Source: AR5 sp041499965 (GTDB lineage Bacteria > Methylomirabilota > Methylomirabilia > Rokubacteriales > CSP1-6). From it: a stretch of 64,000 bases of DNA. Below are positions 27,346-35,613 of the stretch, piece after piece. Under the pieces are notes generated by a model. It did no database searches and was not told the DNA's origin. It saw only the letters and a list, made by a program, of their open reading frames with translations. Both the position numbers and the translations under genes were made by a program. The DNA is taken from the NCBI GenBank assembly GCA_041499965.1, contig JBGQLG010000005.1, positions 13,183-77,182 of the forward strand. Reading direction: 5' to 3'. Within the stretch, counting starts at the first letter, position 1. Each line of letters starts with the position of its first letter.

Positions 27346-29330
27346 TGCCGCCGCTGCTGCTCGGCGCCGCGCTCGGCTTCTGGGGCTGGCAGACCGGTGT
27401 CCTGCCGGTCGGCCTCGCGATGGCGCTGGGGCTGGAGGCGCGGACGCTCGTGCGCTCGCGCTGGGACCTGCAGCGCGCCGACTTCAACCGCGTCTCCGAC
27501 CTCAGCACGGTGCTCCTCGTCCTCATGGGCGTGTACCAGGCCGTCGCCAACGAGTCGGCCCGCGCGGTGACCGGCATCATTCAGTGGCTGCCGCTGCTGC
27601 TGTTCCCCCTCGTGGCCTGCCAGCTCTACAGCGCGGCCGGTCGCGTCGAGGTCGCGGTGTTCTTCTGGTCGCAGCGCACGCGGCCGGACGAGACGGTGCG
27701 GGTGGACCTGACCCCCGCCTACTTCGGCCTGTGCCTGCTCGCGGCCAGCACCGCCAACGCGCGCACGACGTTCTACGCCGGGCTGGTCGTGCTGGCCGGC
27801 TGGGCGCTGTGGCACGTGCGCGGCCGCACCGGCCGGCTCCGCTGGGGCCTGGCGATGGCGGTGGCCGCGCTGCTCGGCTGGGCCGGCCACGTCGGTCTCG
27901 CCGAGGCGCAACGCGTGGTCGAGCGGCGCGCCCAGTCGCTGTTCCTGTCGTGGATCCGCCGCGATCCCGATCCCTACCGCACGACGACGTCGCTCGGCGA
28001 CATCGGCGAGCTCAAGCTCTCCGACCGGATCGTGCTGCGGGTGGAGCCGGGCCCCGGCGCACGGATCCCGGCGCTGCTGCGCCAGGCCAGCTACAACGCC
28101 TACCACGCGCCCGCGTGGATCGCCGTCGACGGGGGCTTCACCGCGGTGCCGCCGGAGGCCGACGGCGCCACCTGGCTGCTCCGCCCTGACGGCGCGACCG
28201 ACGCGCGGCTGACCGTGTCGGCCTATCTGCCGCGCGGGCGCGGTCTGCTCGCGCTGCCCAACGGCGCCGTCCGGCTCGACGACCTGATGGTCGTGAGCCT
28301 GGCCCGCAGCCGCCTCGGCGCCGTCCGGGTGGACGAGGGCCTCGGCCTGGTGACCTACACGGCGCACTTCCCGCGACGGGGCAGCGACGAGAGTCCTCCC
28401 ACGCCGGGCGACGTGCGGGTGCCACCCCGCGAGACCGAGGCCATCACGCGGGTGGCGGCCGAGCTGGGGCTGGCCGGGCGCCCGCCGGCCGAGGCGATCG
28501 CGGCGCTGCGCGCGTACTTCCTCGGTCGCTTCCACTACACGCGCTATCTCCGCGGCGCCGGCCCCGGCCGCACCGCCCTCGAGGAGTTCCTGCTGACCAC
28601 GCACGCCGGCCACTGCGAGTACTTCGCCACCGCCACCACGCTGCTGCTGCGCGCGTCCGGCGTCCCCGCCCGCTATGCCGTCGGCTACGCGGTGCACGAG
28701 TGGAGCGGCGTCGAGCACCGCTGGGTCGTGCGCGCGCGCGACGCCCACGCGTGGGCGCTGGCCTGGGTCGACGGCGCCTGGATCGAGGTGGACACGACAC
28801 CGGCGGTCTGGATCGAGGAGGAGACGAGCCCGGCGTCGGCGTGGCAAACGGTCAGCGATGTCTGGGAGTGGGCGACGTTCGCCTTCGCGCGCTGGCGCTG
28901 GAGCGAGCGGCAGGACCGGTTGACCGGCAACCTCGGCTGGCTGCTGATCCCGCTGGCGGCGATGCTGGTGTGGCGCATGTGGGCCCGCCGCCGCGTGGGT
29001 CAGGCGGCGCCGGCGCAGGCCGCCGTCATGCCGTCGCCGCGCGCCGGCGGTGACTCCGAGTTCTACCGGGTCGAGCGCCGCCTCACCGAGCTCGGCTTCG
29101 CCCGGGCCCCCGGCGAGCCGCTGGCGCGCTGGCTCGATGTCGTGGCGGCCGCCGCCCCGCCCGCGGTGGCGACGGCGCCGCTGCCCGCGCTGCTCGCCCT
29201 GCACCATCGCTACCGCTTCGATCCCGCCGGACTCGCCGCGGCCGACCGCCGGCGTCTTCGGACGGACGCGGAGGCGTGGCTGGCGGCGCATCCACCAGGG
29301 CCAGCTTCAGGGCGCGCGGCAGCGACTTGA
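27345..29330 (+). CDS. Transglutaminase-like TgpA-type membrane protein
   Basis: 661 residues from a GTG. There are about six membrane helices in residues 1-200, a periplasmic region, and then the transglutaminase core: HAGHCEYFATATTLLLRASG (catalytic Cys), RWVVRARDAHAWALAWVDG (His) and WIEVDTTPA (Asp). A last membrane helix (~525-545) and a DUF4129-like cytosolic tail (about 570-650) complete the TgpA arrangement. It completes the MoxR-DUF58-TgpA operon. In Pseudomonas the homologue is essential, with a role linked to the envelope. The 3' end overlaps the convergent GIY-YIG frame by 248 bases. Confidence 0.92.
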   Translation: MPPLLLGAALGFWGWQTGVLPVGLAMALGLEARTLVRSRWDLQRADFNRVSDLSTVLLVLMGVYQAVANESARAVTGIIQWLPLLLFPLVACQLYSAAGRVEVAVFFWSQRTRPDETVRVDLTPAYFGLCLLAASTANARTTFYAGLVVLAGWALWHVRGRTGRLRWGLAMAVAALLGWAGHVGLAEAQRVVERRAQSLFLSWIRRDPDPYRTTTSLGDIGELKLSDRIVLRVEPGPGARIPALLRQASYNAYHAPAWIAVDGGFTAVPPEADGATWLLRPDGATDARLTVSAYLPRGRGLLALPNGAVRLDDLMVVSLARSRLGAVRVDEGLGLVTYTAHFPRRGSDESPPTPGDVRVPPRETEAITRVAAELGLAGRPPAEAIAALRAYFLGRFHYTRYLRGAGPGRTALEEFLLTTHAGHCEYFATATTLLLRASGVPARYAVGYAVHEWSGVEHRWVVRARDAHAWALAWVDGAWIEVDTTPAVWIEEETSPASAWQTVSDVWEWATFAFARWRWSERQDRLTGNLGWLLIPLAAMLVWRMWARRRVGQAAPAQAAVMPSPRAGGDSEFYRVERRLTELGFARAPGEPLARWLDVVAAAAPPAVATAPLPALLALHHRYRFDPAGLAAADRRRLRTDAEAWLAAHPPGPASGRAAAT

Positions 29331-29544
29331 CGGTGGCCTCGCGCCGGCTCGCGGCCGAGCGATCGCGACACGGCTCGGTCCACACCAGCCGCACCGGCCG
29401 GCGCGCCCGCGTATACTTCGAGGCCGCGCCGGCGTTGTGGGCGGCCAGGCGCCGCTCGAGCGCGGTGGTGATCCCGGTGTAGAGCGTGCCGTCGGCGCAG
29501 GCCAGGAGGTAGCAGAACCATGGCGCGGAGCCGCTCGCGTCCAT
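29083..29544 (-). CDS. GIY-YIG domain protein (UPF0213-like)
   Basis: 153 residues. Residues 8-85 are a complete small GIY-YIG domain: FCYLLACADGTLYTGITTAL (GIY...YIG variant), ERRLAAHNAGAASKYTRARRP (Arg and His of the site) and EATVKSLPRALKLALV. UPF0213 proteins are ~90-100 residues, so the last ~60 residues (Arg/Ala/Pro-rich, antisense to the transglutaminase C-terminus) look like readthrough after loss of the original stop. It starts 24 bases inside the divergent neighbour. It may nick structured DNA; function unproven. Confidence 0.82.
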   Translation of the reverse strand: MDASGSAPWFCYLLACADGTLYTGITTALERRLAAHNAGAASKYTRARRPVRLVWTEPCRDRSAASRREATVKSLPRALKLALVDAPPATPPRPSEDAGGRPRRVRRDRSGSDGAGRAARAAAPSPPRAGRRPPRHRASAPAARRGPGRSRAR

Positions 29545-30425
29545 CCGCCGCCGATCCTAGCATCCCGCCGCTGCCGGCCTTGCGTCTGCAGACGCGTCGC
29601 GCCGCCGCGTTCCGCCAGCGCCCGGCCGGGCGCGTGCGCGGCGCCGCCGGCGCGCTCGCCTTCGTCGAGGCGGTCGGGCTCTGCTCCACGTTCTTCCGCT
29701 TTCCCGAGGGCGTGGCCTGCCTGTGGGCGGCCGTGGTCGGCCGCGCGAAGCCGCGCTGGCCGCGGCGCTCCCACCACGACGACGGCGTGGGCACCACCTG
29801 GCGGCTGAAGGACGAGCTGCCGGCCGCCCGGCGCGTCTACTACGGCAAGCTCCTGCGCGGGCGTCCGGTGCTCGTCGCCCTCGACCTGTTCCCCGCGTTC
29901 TACGCGCTCGTGCGCGGCCGGCAGCGCGCGCGCGATTACCGGGCCGAGTACGAGGCCGGCCGGATGTCGCTGATCGGCAAGCGGCTGATGGACGCGATGC
30001 TGCGCGAGCACCCGCAGTACACGCGCCAGCTGCGCGCCAACACCTTCCTGCTCGAGCCCGAGCGCACGCGCGAGTTCGAGCGGGCCATGGCCGAGCTGCA
30101 GCAGGGGCTGTGGGTGGTCAAGAGCGAGGAGCGCTACGAGCCGACGTTCTCCTACCGCTGGGAGCTGGTCGAGGCGTGGCTGCCGGATCAGGTCGCCGAG
30201 GGCCGGCGCCTGAGCCGCGCCGCCGCCCTCGACCAGCTGATCGGCCGCTACACCGCCGGGGCCGTCTACACGACGGCGGCCCGCCTGCGCCGCCTGTTCA
30301 GCATCCCCGCCGCGGAGCTGCAGGCGTCGATCGCCCGGCTGACACGGGCCGCCGTACTGAGCGACGTGACGGTGGACGGCTGGCCCGGTCGCTGGCTCGT
30401 CCACCGCGACGCGATCCCGCGCTGA
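29520..30425 (+). CDS. Unknown helical protein (possibly AlkZ-like glycosylase relative)
   Basis: 301 residues from an ATG that overlaps the divergent GIY-YIG start by 25 bases; a later start near residue 20 is possible. Motifs are AVGLCSTFFRFPEGVACLWA, a THWRLKDELP-type segment, LFPAFYALVRGRQRARDY, and a C-terminal winged-helix-like region ending GRWLVHRDAIPR. The overall helical pattern with a final winged helix recalls AlkZ/YcaQ-related proteins, but the key catalytic QQ/HxR motifs were not identified. It could be a DNA-repair protein next to a GIY-YIG domain. Family uncertain. Confidence 0.6.
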   Translation: MARSRSRPSAADPSIPPLPALRLQTRRAAAFRQRPAGRVRGAAGALAFVEAVGLCSTFFRFPEGVACLWAAVVGRAKPRWPRRSHHDDGVGTTWRLKDELPAARRVYYGKLLRGRPVLVALDLFPAFYALVRGRQRARDYRAEYEAGRMSLIGKRLMDAMLREHPQYTRQLRANTFLLEPERTREFERAMAELQQGLWVVKSEERYEPTFSYRWELVEAWLPDQVAEGRRLSRAAALDQLIGRYTAGAVYTTAARLRRLFSIPAAELQASIARLTRAAVLSDVTVDGWPGRWLVHRDAIPR

Positions 30426-30441
30426 TCCCGGATGACGGGAT
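30425..30441. terminator. Weak terminator-like hairpin after the 301-residue protein
   Basis: ATCCCG at 30425-30430 and CGGGAT at 30436-30441 form a 6-bp stem with a 5-base loop, followed by ATTTCG. There is only a short T-run, so this is weak. Confidence 0.3.
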
Positions 30442-30545
30442 ATTTCGCGGCTGCCGTAATCGTGCCGGGTGATCGCGGCGCGACGATCGCTGGCATCGAC
30501 CGGCCGGCTGCGGCACTCTCAAGACACACACCGTGGAGGTGCGTC

Positions 30546-31910
30546 ATGAGCCTGCAGTCGATCAATCCCGCCACCGGCGAGATCCTGGAGACATTCGCGG
30601 AGACCTCCGCCACCGAGGTCGAGCGCATCCTGGCGACCGCGCACGCCGAGTTCCTCGCCTGGCGTGACGTGCCCTTCGCCGGCCGGGCCGAGCTGATGCG
30701 CCGGGCGGCCGCGGTGTTGCGCGCCCGCAAGACGGAGTTCGCCCGGACCATGGCGCTCGAGATGGGCAAGCCCATCGTCCAGGGCGAGGCCGAAGCGGAC
30801 AAGTGCGCGCTGACCTGCGAGTACTACGCCGAGCACGCCGAGGCGTTCCTGGCACCGCAGTCGCGGCAGACCGACGCCACCAAGAGCTTCGTCCGCTTCG
30901 ACCCCCTGGGCGCCGTGCTGGCGGTGATGCCGTGGAACTTCCCCTTCTGGCAGGTCTTCCGCTTCGCCGCTCCCGCGCTGATGGCCGGCAACGCCGGCGT
31001 CCTCAAGCACGCCTCCAACGTGCCGCGCTGCGCGCTGCAGATCGAGGAGGTGTTCCGCGAGGCGGGGTTCCCACGCGGCCTGTTCGCGACCGTGCTCGTC
31101 GGCTCGGCCGCGGTGCCGGGGCTCATCGCCGATCCGCGCATCACCGCCGTGACCCTGACCGGCAGCGAGCACGCGGGCAGCCAGGTGGCCGAGCGGGCGG
31201 GGCGCGAGCTGAAGAAGACCGTGCTGGAGCTGGGCGGCAGCGATCCGTTCATCGTCCTCGCCGACGCCGACGTGACGGCGGCGGCCCGCACGGCCGCCGA
31301 CGCGCGACTGATCAACAGCGGGCAGAGCTGCATCGCCGCCAAGCGGTTCATCGCCGTCGAGCCGGTGGCCGACGCCTTCCTCGCCCAGTTCGCCGACGCC
31401 CTGCGCGCGCGCCGCGTGGGCGACCCGCTGGCCCGCGACACCGACGTGGGGCCGCAGGCGCGCGTCGACCTGCGCGATGCCCTTCACCAGCAGGTCACCG
31501 AGTCGATCAGGCGCGGCGCCCGGCTGGTGCTGGGCGGCGAGATTCCAGCGGGCCGCGGCGCCTTCTATCCACCGACGCTGCTTGCCGCGGTCGACCGCGG
31601 CATGCCGGCCTTCGACGAGGAGACCTTCGGCCCCGTGGCCGCCGTCATCCGGGCCAAGGACGACGCCGACGCCGTCCGCTTGGCCAACGACTCCACCTTC
31701 GGCCTGGGCGCCTCGCTGTGGACGCGGGACCGCGCCAAGGCCGAGCGGCTAGCCGCGCGGATCGAGGCGGGCGCCGTGTTCGTCAACGGCCTGGTGAAGT
31801 CCGACCCGCGCCTGCCGTTCGGTGGCATCAAGCGCTCCGGCTACGGCCGCGAGCTGTCCGAGTACGGCATCCGCGAGTTCGTCAACATCAAGTCCGTCTG
31901 GATCGCCTGA
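30546..31910 (+). CDS. NAD(P)-dependent aldehyde dehydrogenase (succinate-semialdehyde type)
   Basis: 454 residues, ATG with GGAGG 7 bases upstream. The N-terminal SINPATGEILETFAE is typical of succinate-semialdehyde dehydrogenases of the YneI/Sad group. VMPWNFPFWQVFRFAAPAL binds the cofactor, VLELGGSDPFIVL holds the general base, and NSGQSCIAAKRF the catalytic Cys (about residue 258). The C-terminus PFGGIKRSGYGRELSEYG is canonical. It likely oxidises succinate semialdehyde (GABA/4-hydroxybutyrate catabolism) or related short aldehydes. Substrate not proven. Confidence 0.9.
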   Translation: MSLQSINPATGEILETFAETSATEVERILATAHAEFLAWRDVPFAGRAELMRRAAAVLRARKTEFARTMALEMGKPIVQGEAEADKCALTCEYYAEHAEAFLAPQSRQTDATKSFVRFDPLGAVLAVMPWNFPFWQVFRFAAPALMAGNAGVLKHASNVPRCALQIEEVFREAGFPRGLFATVLVGSAAVPGLIADPRITAVTLTGSEHAGSQVAERAGRELKKTVLELGGSDPFIVLADADVTAAARTAADARLINSGQSCIAAKRFIAVEPVADAFLAQFADALRARRVGDPLARDTDVGPQARVDLRDALHQQVTESIRRGARLVLGGEIPAGRGAFYPPTLLAAVDRGMPAFDEETFGPVAAVIRAKDDADAVRLANDSTFGLGASLWTRDRAKAERLAARIEAGAVFVNGLVKSDPRLPFGGIKRSGYGRELSEYGIREFVNIKSVWIA

Positions 31911-32002
31911 GCGCATGACGGAAGATCGGAAGCGACTCGAGGGTCTGTCGCGCGGAATGGGGGCCAGGTCGGGGCCCGCAGTGGCAATCGCGAGATCGAG
32001 GC

Positions 32003-32025
32003 ACGCCCCGGCTACGCCGGGGCGT
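32003..32025. repeat. 9-bp inverted repeat (hairpin)
   Basis: ACGCCCCGG at 32003-32011 and CCGGGGCGT at 32017-32025, 5-base loop CTACG. It lies in the 165-base gap after the aldehyde dehydrogenase and could terminate that transcript, although no T-run follows. Confidence 0.5.
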
Positions 32026-32043
32026 GACGAGCGCCGGGGGGGT

Positions 32044-32070
32044 ATGGGGGGCCATGTCGGGGCCCCCCAT
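32044..32070. repeat. 10-bp inverted repeat directly before the ThDP enzyme start
   Basis: ATGGGGGGCC at 32044-32053 and GGCCCCCCAT at 32061-32070, loop of 7. The next ATG (32076) begins 5 bases after the stem, so the mRNA would have a strong hairpin in place of a Shine-Dalgarno site. It could act as a terminator, or occlude or position the ribosome. Confidence 0.55.
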
Positions 32071-32075
32071 CCAAC

Positions 32076-33668
32076 ATGACCGGCGCGGAGCTGCTGGTTC
32101 GCTGTCTCGAGCGCGAGGGTGTCCGCTACGTGTTCGGCGTGCCGGGCGAGGAGACGCTGGACGTCAACGAGGCGCTGGCCCGCTCGTCCGTGCAGTTCGT
32201 CGCCGTGCGGCACGAGCAGGCGGCGGCGTTCATGGCCGACGTGTGGGGCCGCCTGACCGGCCAGGCCGGCGTCTGCCTGGCCACGCTGGGACCGGGCGCG
32301 ACGAACCTGGCCACCGGGGTGGCCGACGCCAACCTCGACCGGGCGCCGGTGGTGGCCATCACCGGCCAGCTCGCTCGCGACCTGCTGCACAAGGAGTCGC
32401 ACCAGTACGTGGACATCGTCGACGTCTTCCGGCCGTTCACGAAGTGGAACGCGCGCATCGAGACCGGCGCCGTCGTGACCGAGGCCGTGCGCAAGGCCTT
32501 CAAGCGCGCGCAGGAGGAAAAGCCCGGCGCCTGCCACCTCGAGCTGCCGGAGGACGTCGCCCACGGCGAGGCCGAGGGCGAGCCGCTGGCGCCGGACAAA
32601 CCGCGCCGGCCCTCGCCCGACCGGCCCTCGCTGGCCCGCGCGGCCGACGTGATCAACCGCGCCGAGGCGCCGCTGATCCTCGCCGGCAACGGCGTGATCC
32701 GCGGTCACGCCTCGCGCGAGCTGATCGCGCTGGCCGAGCGCGCGTGCATCCCGGTGGTGACGACGTTCATGGCCAAGGGCGCGGTGCCGGCCGATCATCC
32801 GCTGGCTCGCGCCACGGTGGGCATGGCGTCCGACGATCCCGCGCGGCTGGGCTTCGCGGGCGCCGATCTCGTCATCGCCGTCGGCTACGATCCCGTGGAG
32901 TACGGTCCGGCCCGCTGGAATCCGGCTGGTCGGCTGCGCATCGTGCACGTGGACTTCACGGCGGCCGAGGTGGACGCGCGCTACCAGACCGACGTCGAGG
33001 TGGTGGCCGACGTGCGCGAGGCGCTCGAGCTGCTGGCCCCGCTGGTGGCGGTGCGACCCGAGCGCCGGCCGCCGCCGCGCCCGCCCGCCGATCCGCGCCG
33101 GCTCGACGACGCGTTCCCGCTCCTGCCCCAGCGGATCATCGGCGATCTCGAGTCGGTGCTCGGCGCCGACGACCTCGTCATCTCCGACGTCGGCGCCCAC
33201 AAGCTGTGGGTGGCCAAGCGGCTGGCGGCGCGCCGCCCGAACACCGTGATCATCTCCAACGGCTTTGCCGCCATGGGCATCGGCCTGCCGGGGGCGATCG
33301 CCGCCACGCTCGCCCAGCCCGGGCGCCGGGTGGTGACCGTCACCGGCGACGGCGCGCTGCTGATGAACGTCCAGGAGCTGGAGACGGCGGTGCGGCTGGG
33401 GCTGGCGTTCGTGGTGCTGATCTTTCGCGACAACGGCTACGGCGTGATCCGCTGGAAGCAGCAGCGGCAGTTCGGCCATACGGCCGGTGTGGAGTTCGGC
33501 AACCCGGATTTCGTCGCCCTCGCCCGGGCCTTCGGCTGCGAGGGGGTGGCGATCGGTGCCGCCAAGGAGCTGAGGCCGGCGCTCGAGCGGGCCCTGGCCG
33601 CGCGCGTGCCGGTGCTGATCGATTGCCCCGTCGACTACCGGGAGAACGACCGCCTGAGCGAGTCGTAG
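32076..33668 (+). CDS. Thiamine-diphosphate enzyme, acetolactate-synthase large-subunit family
   Basis: 530 residues. The N-terminal ThDP domain has the catalytic Glu in VRHEQAAAFMADVWGRLTG (~residue 48) and a GVPGEETLDVNEAL start that is closer to the catabolic AlsS-like group than to biosynthetic IlvB. The FAD/central domain spans ~190-330. The C-terminal ThDP motif is TGDGALLMNVQELETA with DNGYGVI. No regulatory (IlvN) subunit is adjacent. The product could be acetolactate, but sulfo-, oxalyl- or glyoxylate-carboligases share the fold. Confidence 0.82.
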   Translation: MTGAELLVRCLEREGVRYVFGVPGEETLDVNEALARSSVQFVAVRHEQAAAFMADVWGRLTGQAGVCLATLGPGATNLATGVADANLDRAPVVAITGQLARDLLHKESHQYVDIVDVFRPFTKWNARIETGAVVTEAVRKAFKRAQEEKPGACHLELPEDVAHGEAEGEPLAPDKPRRPSPDRPSLARAADVINRAEAPLILAGNGVIRGHASRELIALAERACIPVVTTFMAKGAVPADHPLARATVGMASDDPARLGFAGADLVIAVGYDPVEYGPARWNPAGRLRIVHVDFTAAEVDARYQTDVEVVADVREALELLAPLVAVRPERRPPPRPPADPRRLDDAFPLLPQRIIGDLESVLGADDLVISDVGAHKLWVAKRLAARRPNTVIISNGFAAMGIGLPGAIAATLAQPGRRVVTVTGDGALLMNVQELETAVRLGLAFVVLIFRDNGYGVIRWKQQRQFGHTAGVEFGNPDFVALARAFGCEGVAIGAAKELRPALERALAARVPVLIDCPVDYRENDRLSES

Positions 33669-33939
33669 CCCGCCGCTCGCCCCGCGATCGGCGGCGTGGG
33701 CTTCGCCGGCGTCAAGGGCTTGGCGGGCGGCTTCGGCGCCCTCGCACTGCCGTCGTGGGGCGAGGCGGTGCTCAAGCGCTTCGTGCGCGAGGCGGTCGAG
33801 GAGGCGTTGAAGCTGGAGACGGCGCTGGCCCGCCGGCGTAGGCCGCAGCGCATCGCCGCGCTGCACGACGCGGGTCGTGTAGACTCCTGCCTCGGCCGGG
33901 GTTTCGAATCCAACTTTTCCGAGCGGGAGGCATTGCGCG

Positions 33940-34332
33940 ATGGCAAAGATCGAGCGGTATTCGGCACCGGGCGTGTTCGAGCCGGCGACGTACAGCCAGG
34001 CGGTGAAGGTGACGGAGGGCAAGGCGGTCCTGTACCTGGCGGGGCAGGTCGCGTACGACAAGGACGGAGGGCCGGCCCATCGCGGAGATTTCAAGGCGCA
34101 GGCCCGCGAGGCGTTTCGGGCGATCAAGGCGCTGGTGGAGGCACAGGGCGGCACGCTCGACAACGTCGTCAAGATCAACACCTACGTGACCGACATCCGG
34201 TATCGCGTCGACCTGGTACCGGTGCGCGAGGAGTTCTTCGGCAAGAAAGGGCCGGCCTCGACGCTCATCGCGGTGCCGGCCCTCGCGCATCCTGACTGGA
34301 TGATCGAGATCGAGGCGGTGGCGGTCGTGTAG
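33940..34332 (+). CDS. RidA-family (YjgF/YER057c/UK114) protein
   Basis: 130 residues. Family features include AVKVTEGKAVLYLAGQVAYD, REAFRAIKALVEAQGGTLD, VVKINTYVTDIRYR, and the active-site Arg region in PASTLIAVPALAHPDWMIEIEAVAVV. RidA deaminates reactive 2-aminoacrylate/iminoenamines. An Arg in VPVREEFF replaces the usual position of some classes; class was not assigned. A GGGAGG lies ~10 bases before ATG. Its stop codon is the first base pair of the large palindrome at 34332. A probable -10 TAGACT lies near 33888. Confidence 0.9.
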   Translation: MAKIERYSAPGVFEPATYSQAVKVTEGKAVLYLAGQVAYDKDGGPAHRGDFKAQAREAFRAIKALVEAQGGTLDNVVKINTYVTDIRYRVDLVPVREEFFGKKGPASTLIAVPALAHPDWMIEIEAVAVV

Positions 34333-34558
34333 ATTCGCCCGCTGCCCGGTGGCGCGCGCGACGGCGCGCGGCGGGGGTGGCGGGGCGACAGGGCCCCCTG
34401 AGGTTCCGCGTGAGACGACCCGGTGCGCGAGGGGGTGGTCGGAGCCTGGTTCTACGTGTGGTGTTACACGATCGAAGCCAACGGAACCTCTGGGGGCCCT
34501 GTCGCCCCGCCGCCCGCGCCGCGCGCCGTCGCGCGCGCCACCGGGCAGCGGGCGAGTC
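34332..34558. repeat. Long palindromic element A (77-bp arms, 73-nt loop)
   Basis: Arms 34332-34408 and 34482-34558 pair at 73 of 77 positions with no gap (two of the four exceptions are G-T pairs). The 73-base loop 34409-34481 is almost identical, with no length change, to that of the copy at 63538-63774. Paired base changes between copies (34366/34524 G-C versus T-A; 34396/34494 C-G versus T-A) support a selected or converted secondary structure. It fills nearly all of the 255-base convergent spacer between the RidA and LigD-type genes and could act as a two-way terminator, an ERIC-like repeat, or a structured RNA. Confidence 0.9.
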
Positions 34559-34587
34559 GTTCACTCTGGATTTCAGGACAGGCCGGG

Positions 34588-35613
34588 TCAGCCGGCGAGG
34601 CGCCGCAGATCGAAGCGGACTCGGGCGTCGTTGAGGGGAGCCCAGAGGTCGCCGAGGGCGGCGAGGCGGGCGGGGACGTTGTCGAGGCGGAAGTCCTCGA
34701 GGGCAAAGTCCTGCGCGACCTCGTCCCAGGTCACCGGGGTCGAGACGGTGGCGCGGGGGCGCGGGCGTACCGAGTAGACCGAGGCCAGCGTCCGGCCCCA
34801 GGCGTTCTGGTTGTAGTCGACGAGCACCCGGTCGGCGGGGCGGGCCGCCTTCTTGTAGACCGCTGTGAGCAGGCGCGGATGGCGCCGGGCCAGGTCGAGC
34901 GCGATCGTCTTGCTCACCTGCCACACCTGCTTCTGCGTCGGGCCGCGCACGATCGGCACGTACACGTGCAGCCCGCGCGAGCCGGTCGTCTTCACGAAGG
35001 TCGGCATCCCGAGCGCGCGCAGCGTCTCGTCCACCACCCGGGCGGCCTCCCGCAGGGTGGCGAAGGGCAGGTCGCCGACGGGGTCGAGGTCGAAGTGCAG
35101 GTAGTCGGGCTGGTCGACGTCGTCGCAGCGCGCGTACCACTGGTTCAGGTCGATGCAGCCGAGGTTGATCACCCACAACAGGGCGGCGAGGTCGTCGATC
35201 ACCGGGAAGTCGATGACGCTGCCGGAGCCGTGCTCGATGGCGCAGGTGGTGAGCCACTCGGGGCTCGGACGCGGCGCCCGCTTCATGAAGAAGAAGTTGC
35301 CGGTGGCGCCGTTGGGATAGCGCTTCATCACCATGGCCCGATCGCGCAGGTGCGGCAGCAGCGCCGGCGCCACGTCGGCGTAGTACTGCAGCAGATCGCC
35401 CTTGGTGGCGCCGACCTCGGGGAAGAAGACCTTGTCGAGATGGGTGAGCCGCACGCGGCGGCCGCCGACGTCGAGCTCGACGTCGCCCGTTACCCGCGGG
35501 ATGGCCAGCGGCGCGACGGGGCCCGGCGCGGCGCCGCGCGCCCGCGTGGCGGGGTGATGATCGCGGGTGGCCCGGGCGCCCGAGCCGGCGGCGGCGCGCC
35601 GCGTGCGGGCCAT
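34588..35613 (-). CDS. LigD-type polymerase/primase domain protein (NHEJ)
   Basis: 341 residues. The N-terminal ~45 residues are basic and disordered, then a LigD polymerase domain: VRLTHLDKVFFPEVGATKGDLLQYY, MVMKRYPNGATGNFFFMKRAP, and the catalytic acid pair in YLHFDLDPVGDLPFATL (DLD). GSRGLHVYVPI and VYSVRPRPRATVSTPVTWDE complete it. These archaeo-eukaryotic-primase-like enzymes add (ribo)nucleotides in Ku-dependent end joining. The ligase and phosphoesterase domains of full LigD are absent and no ku gene is seen here. Its start overlaps the stop of the 198-residue neighbour, so it is in one operon with it. Confidence 0.93.
   Translation of the reverse strand: MARTRRAAAGSGARATRDHHPATRARGAAPGPVAPLAIPRVTGDVELDVGGRRVRLTHLDKVFFPEVGATKGDLLQYYADVAPALLPHLRDRAMVMKRYPNGATGNFFFMKRAPRPSPEWLTTCAIEHGSGSVIDFPVIDDLAALLWVINLGCIDLNQWYARCDDVDQPDYLHFDLDPVGDLPFATLREAARVVDETLRALGMPTFVKTTGSRGLHVYVPIVRGPTQKQVWQVSKTIALDLARRHPRLLTAVYKKAARPADRVLVDYNQNAWGRTLASVYSVRPRPRATVSTPVTWDEVAQDFALEDFRLDNVPARLAALGDLWAPLNDARVRFDLRRLAG

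Noticed and set aside
27120..29291. Very long antisense open frame (over 700 codons) opposite DUF58 and transglutaminase genes
   Set aside because: It is Arg/Gly/His/Gln-rich, has no domain, and mirrors conserved genes on the other strand; long antisense frames are expected at this GC content. The same applies to other long antisense frames, such as that opposite nuoL.
33696..33939. Possible small gene in front of ridA (start GTG 33696)
   Set aside because: The frame runs on into ridA in another phase, has no Shine-Dalgarno site and no known motif. The 271-base gap otherwise holds only a -10-like TAGACT near 33888.
34423..34560. Short open frame in the loop of palindromes A and B (about 35 residues alike in both copies, starting MREGVVGAW)
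   Set aside because: The changes between copies include a Phe/Ser change and three adjacent bases that do not favour synonymous sites. Conservation is explained by the shared palindrome, and the frame runs into unrelated sequence.
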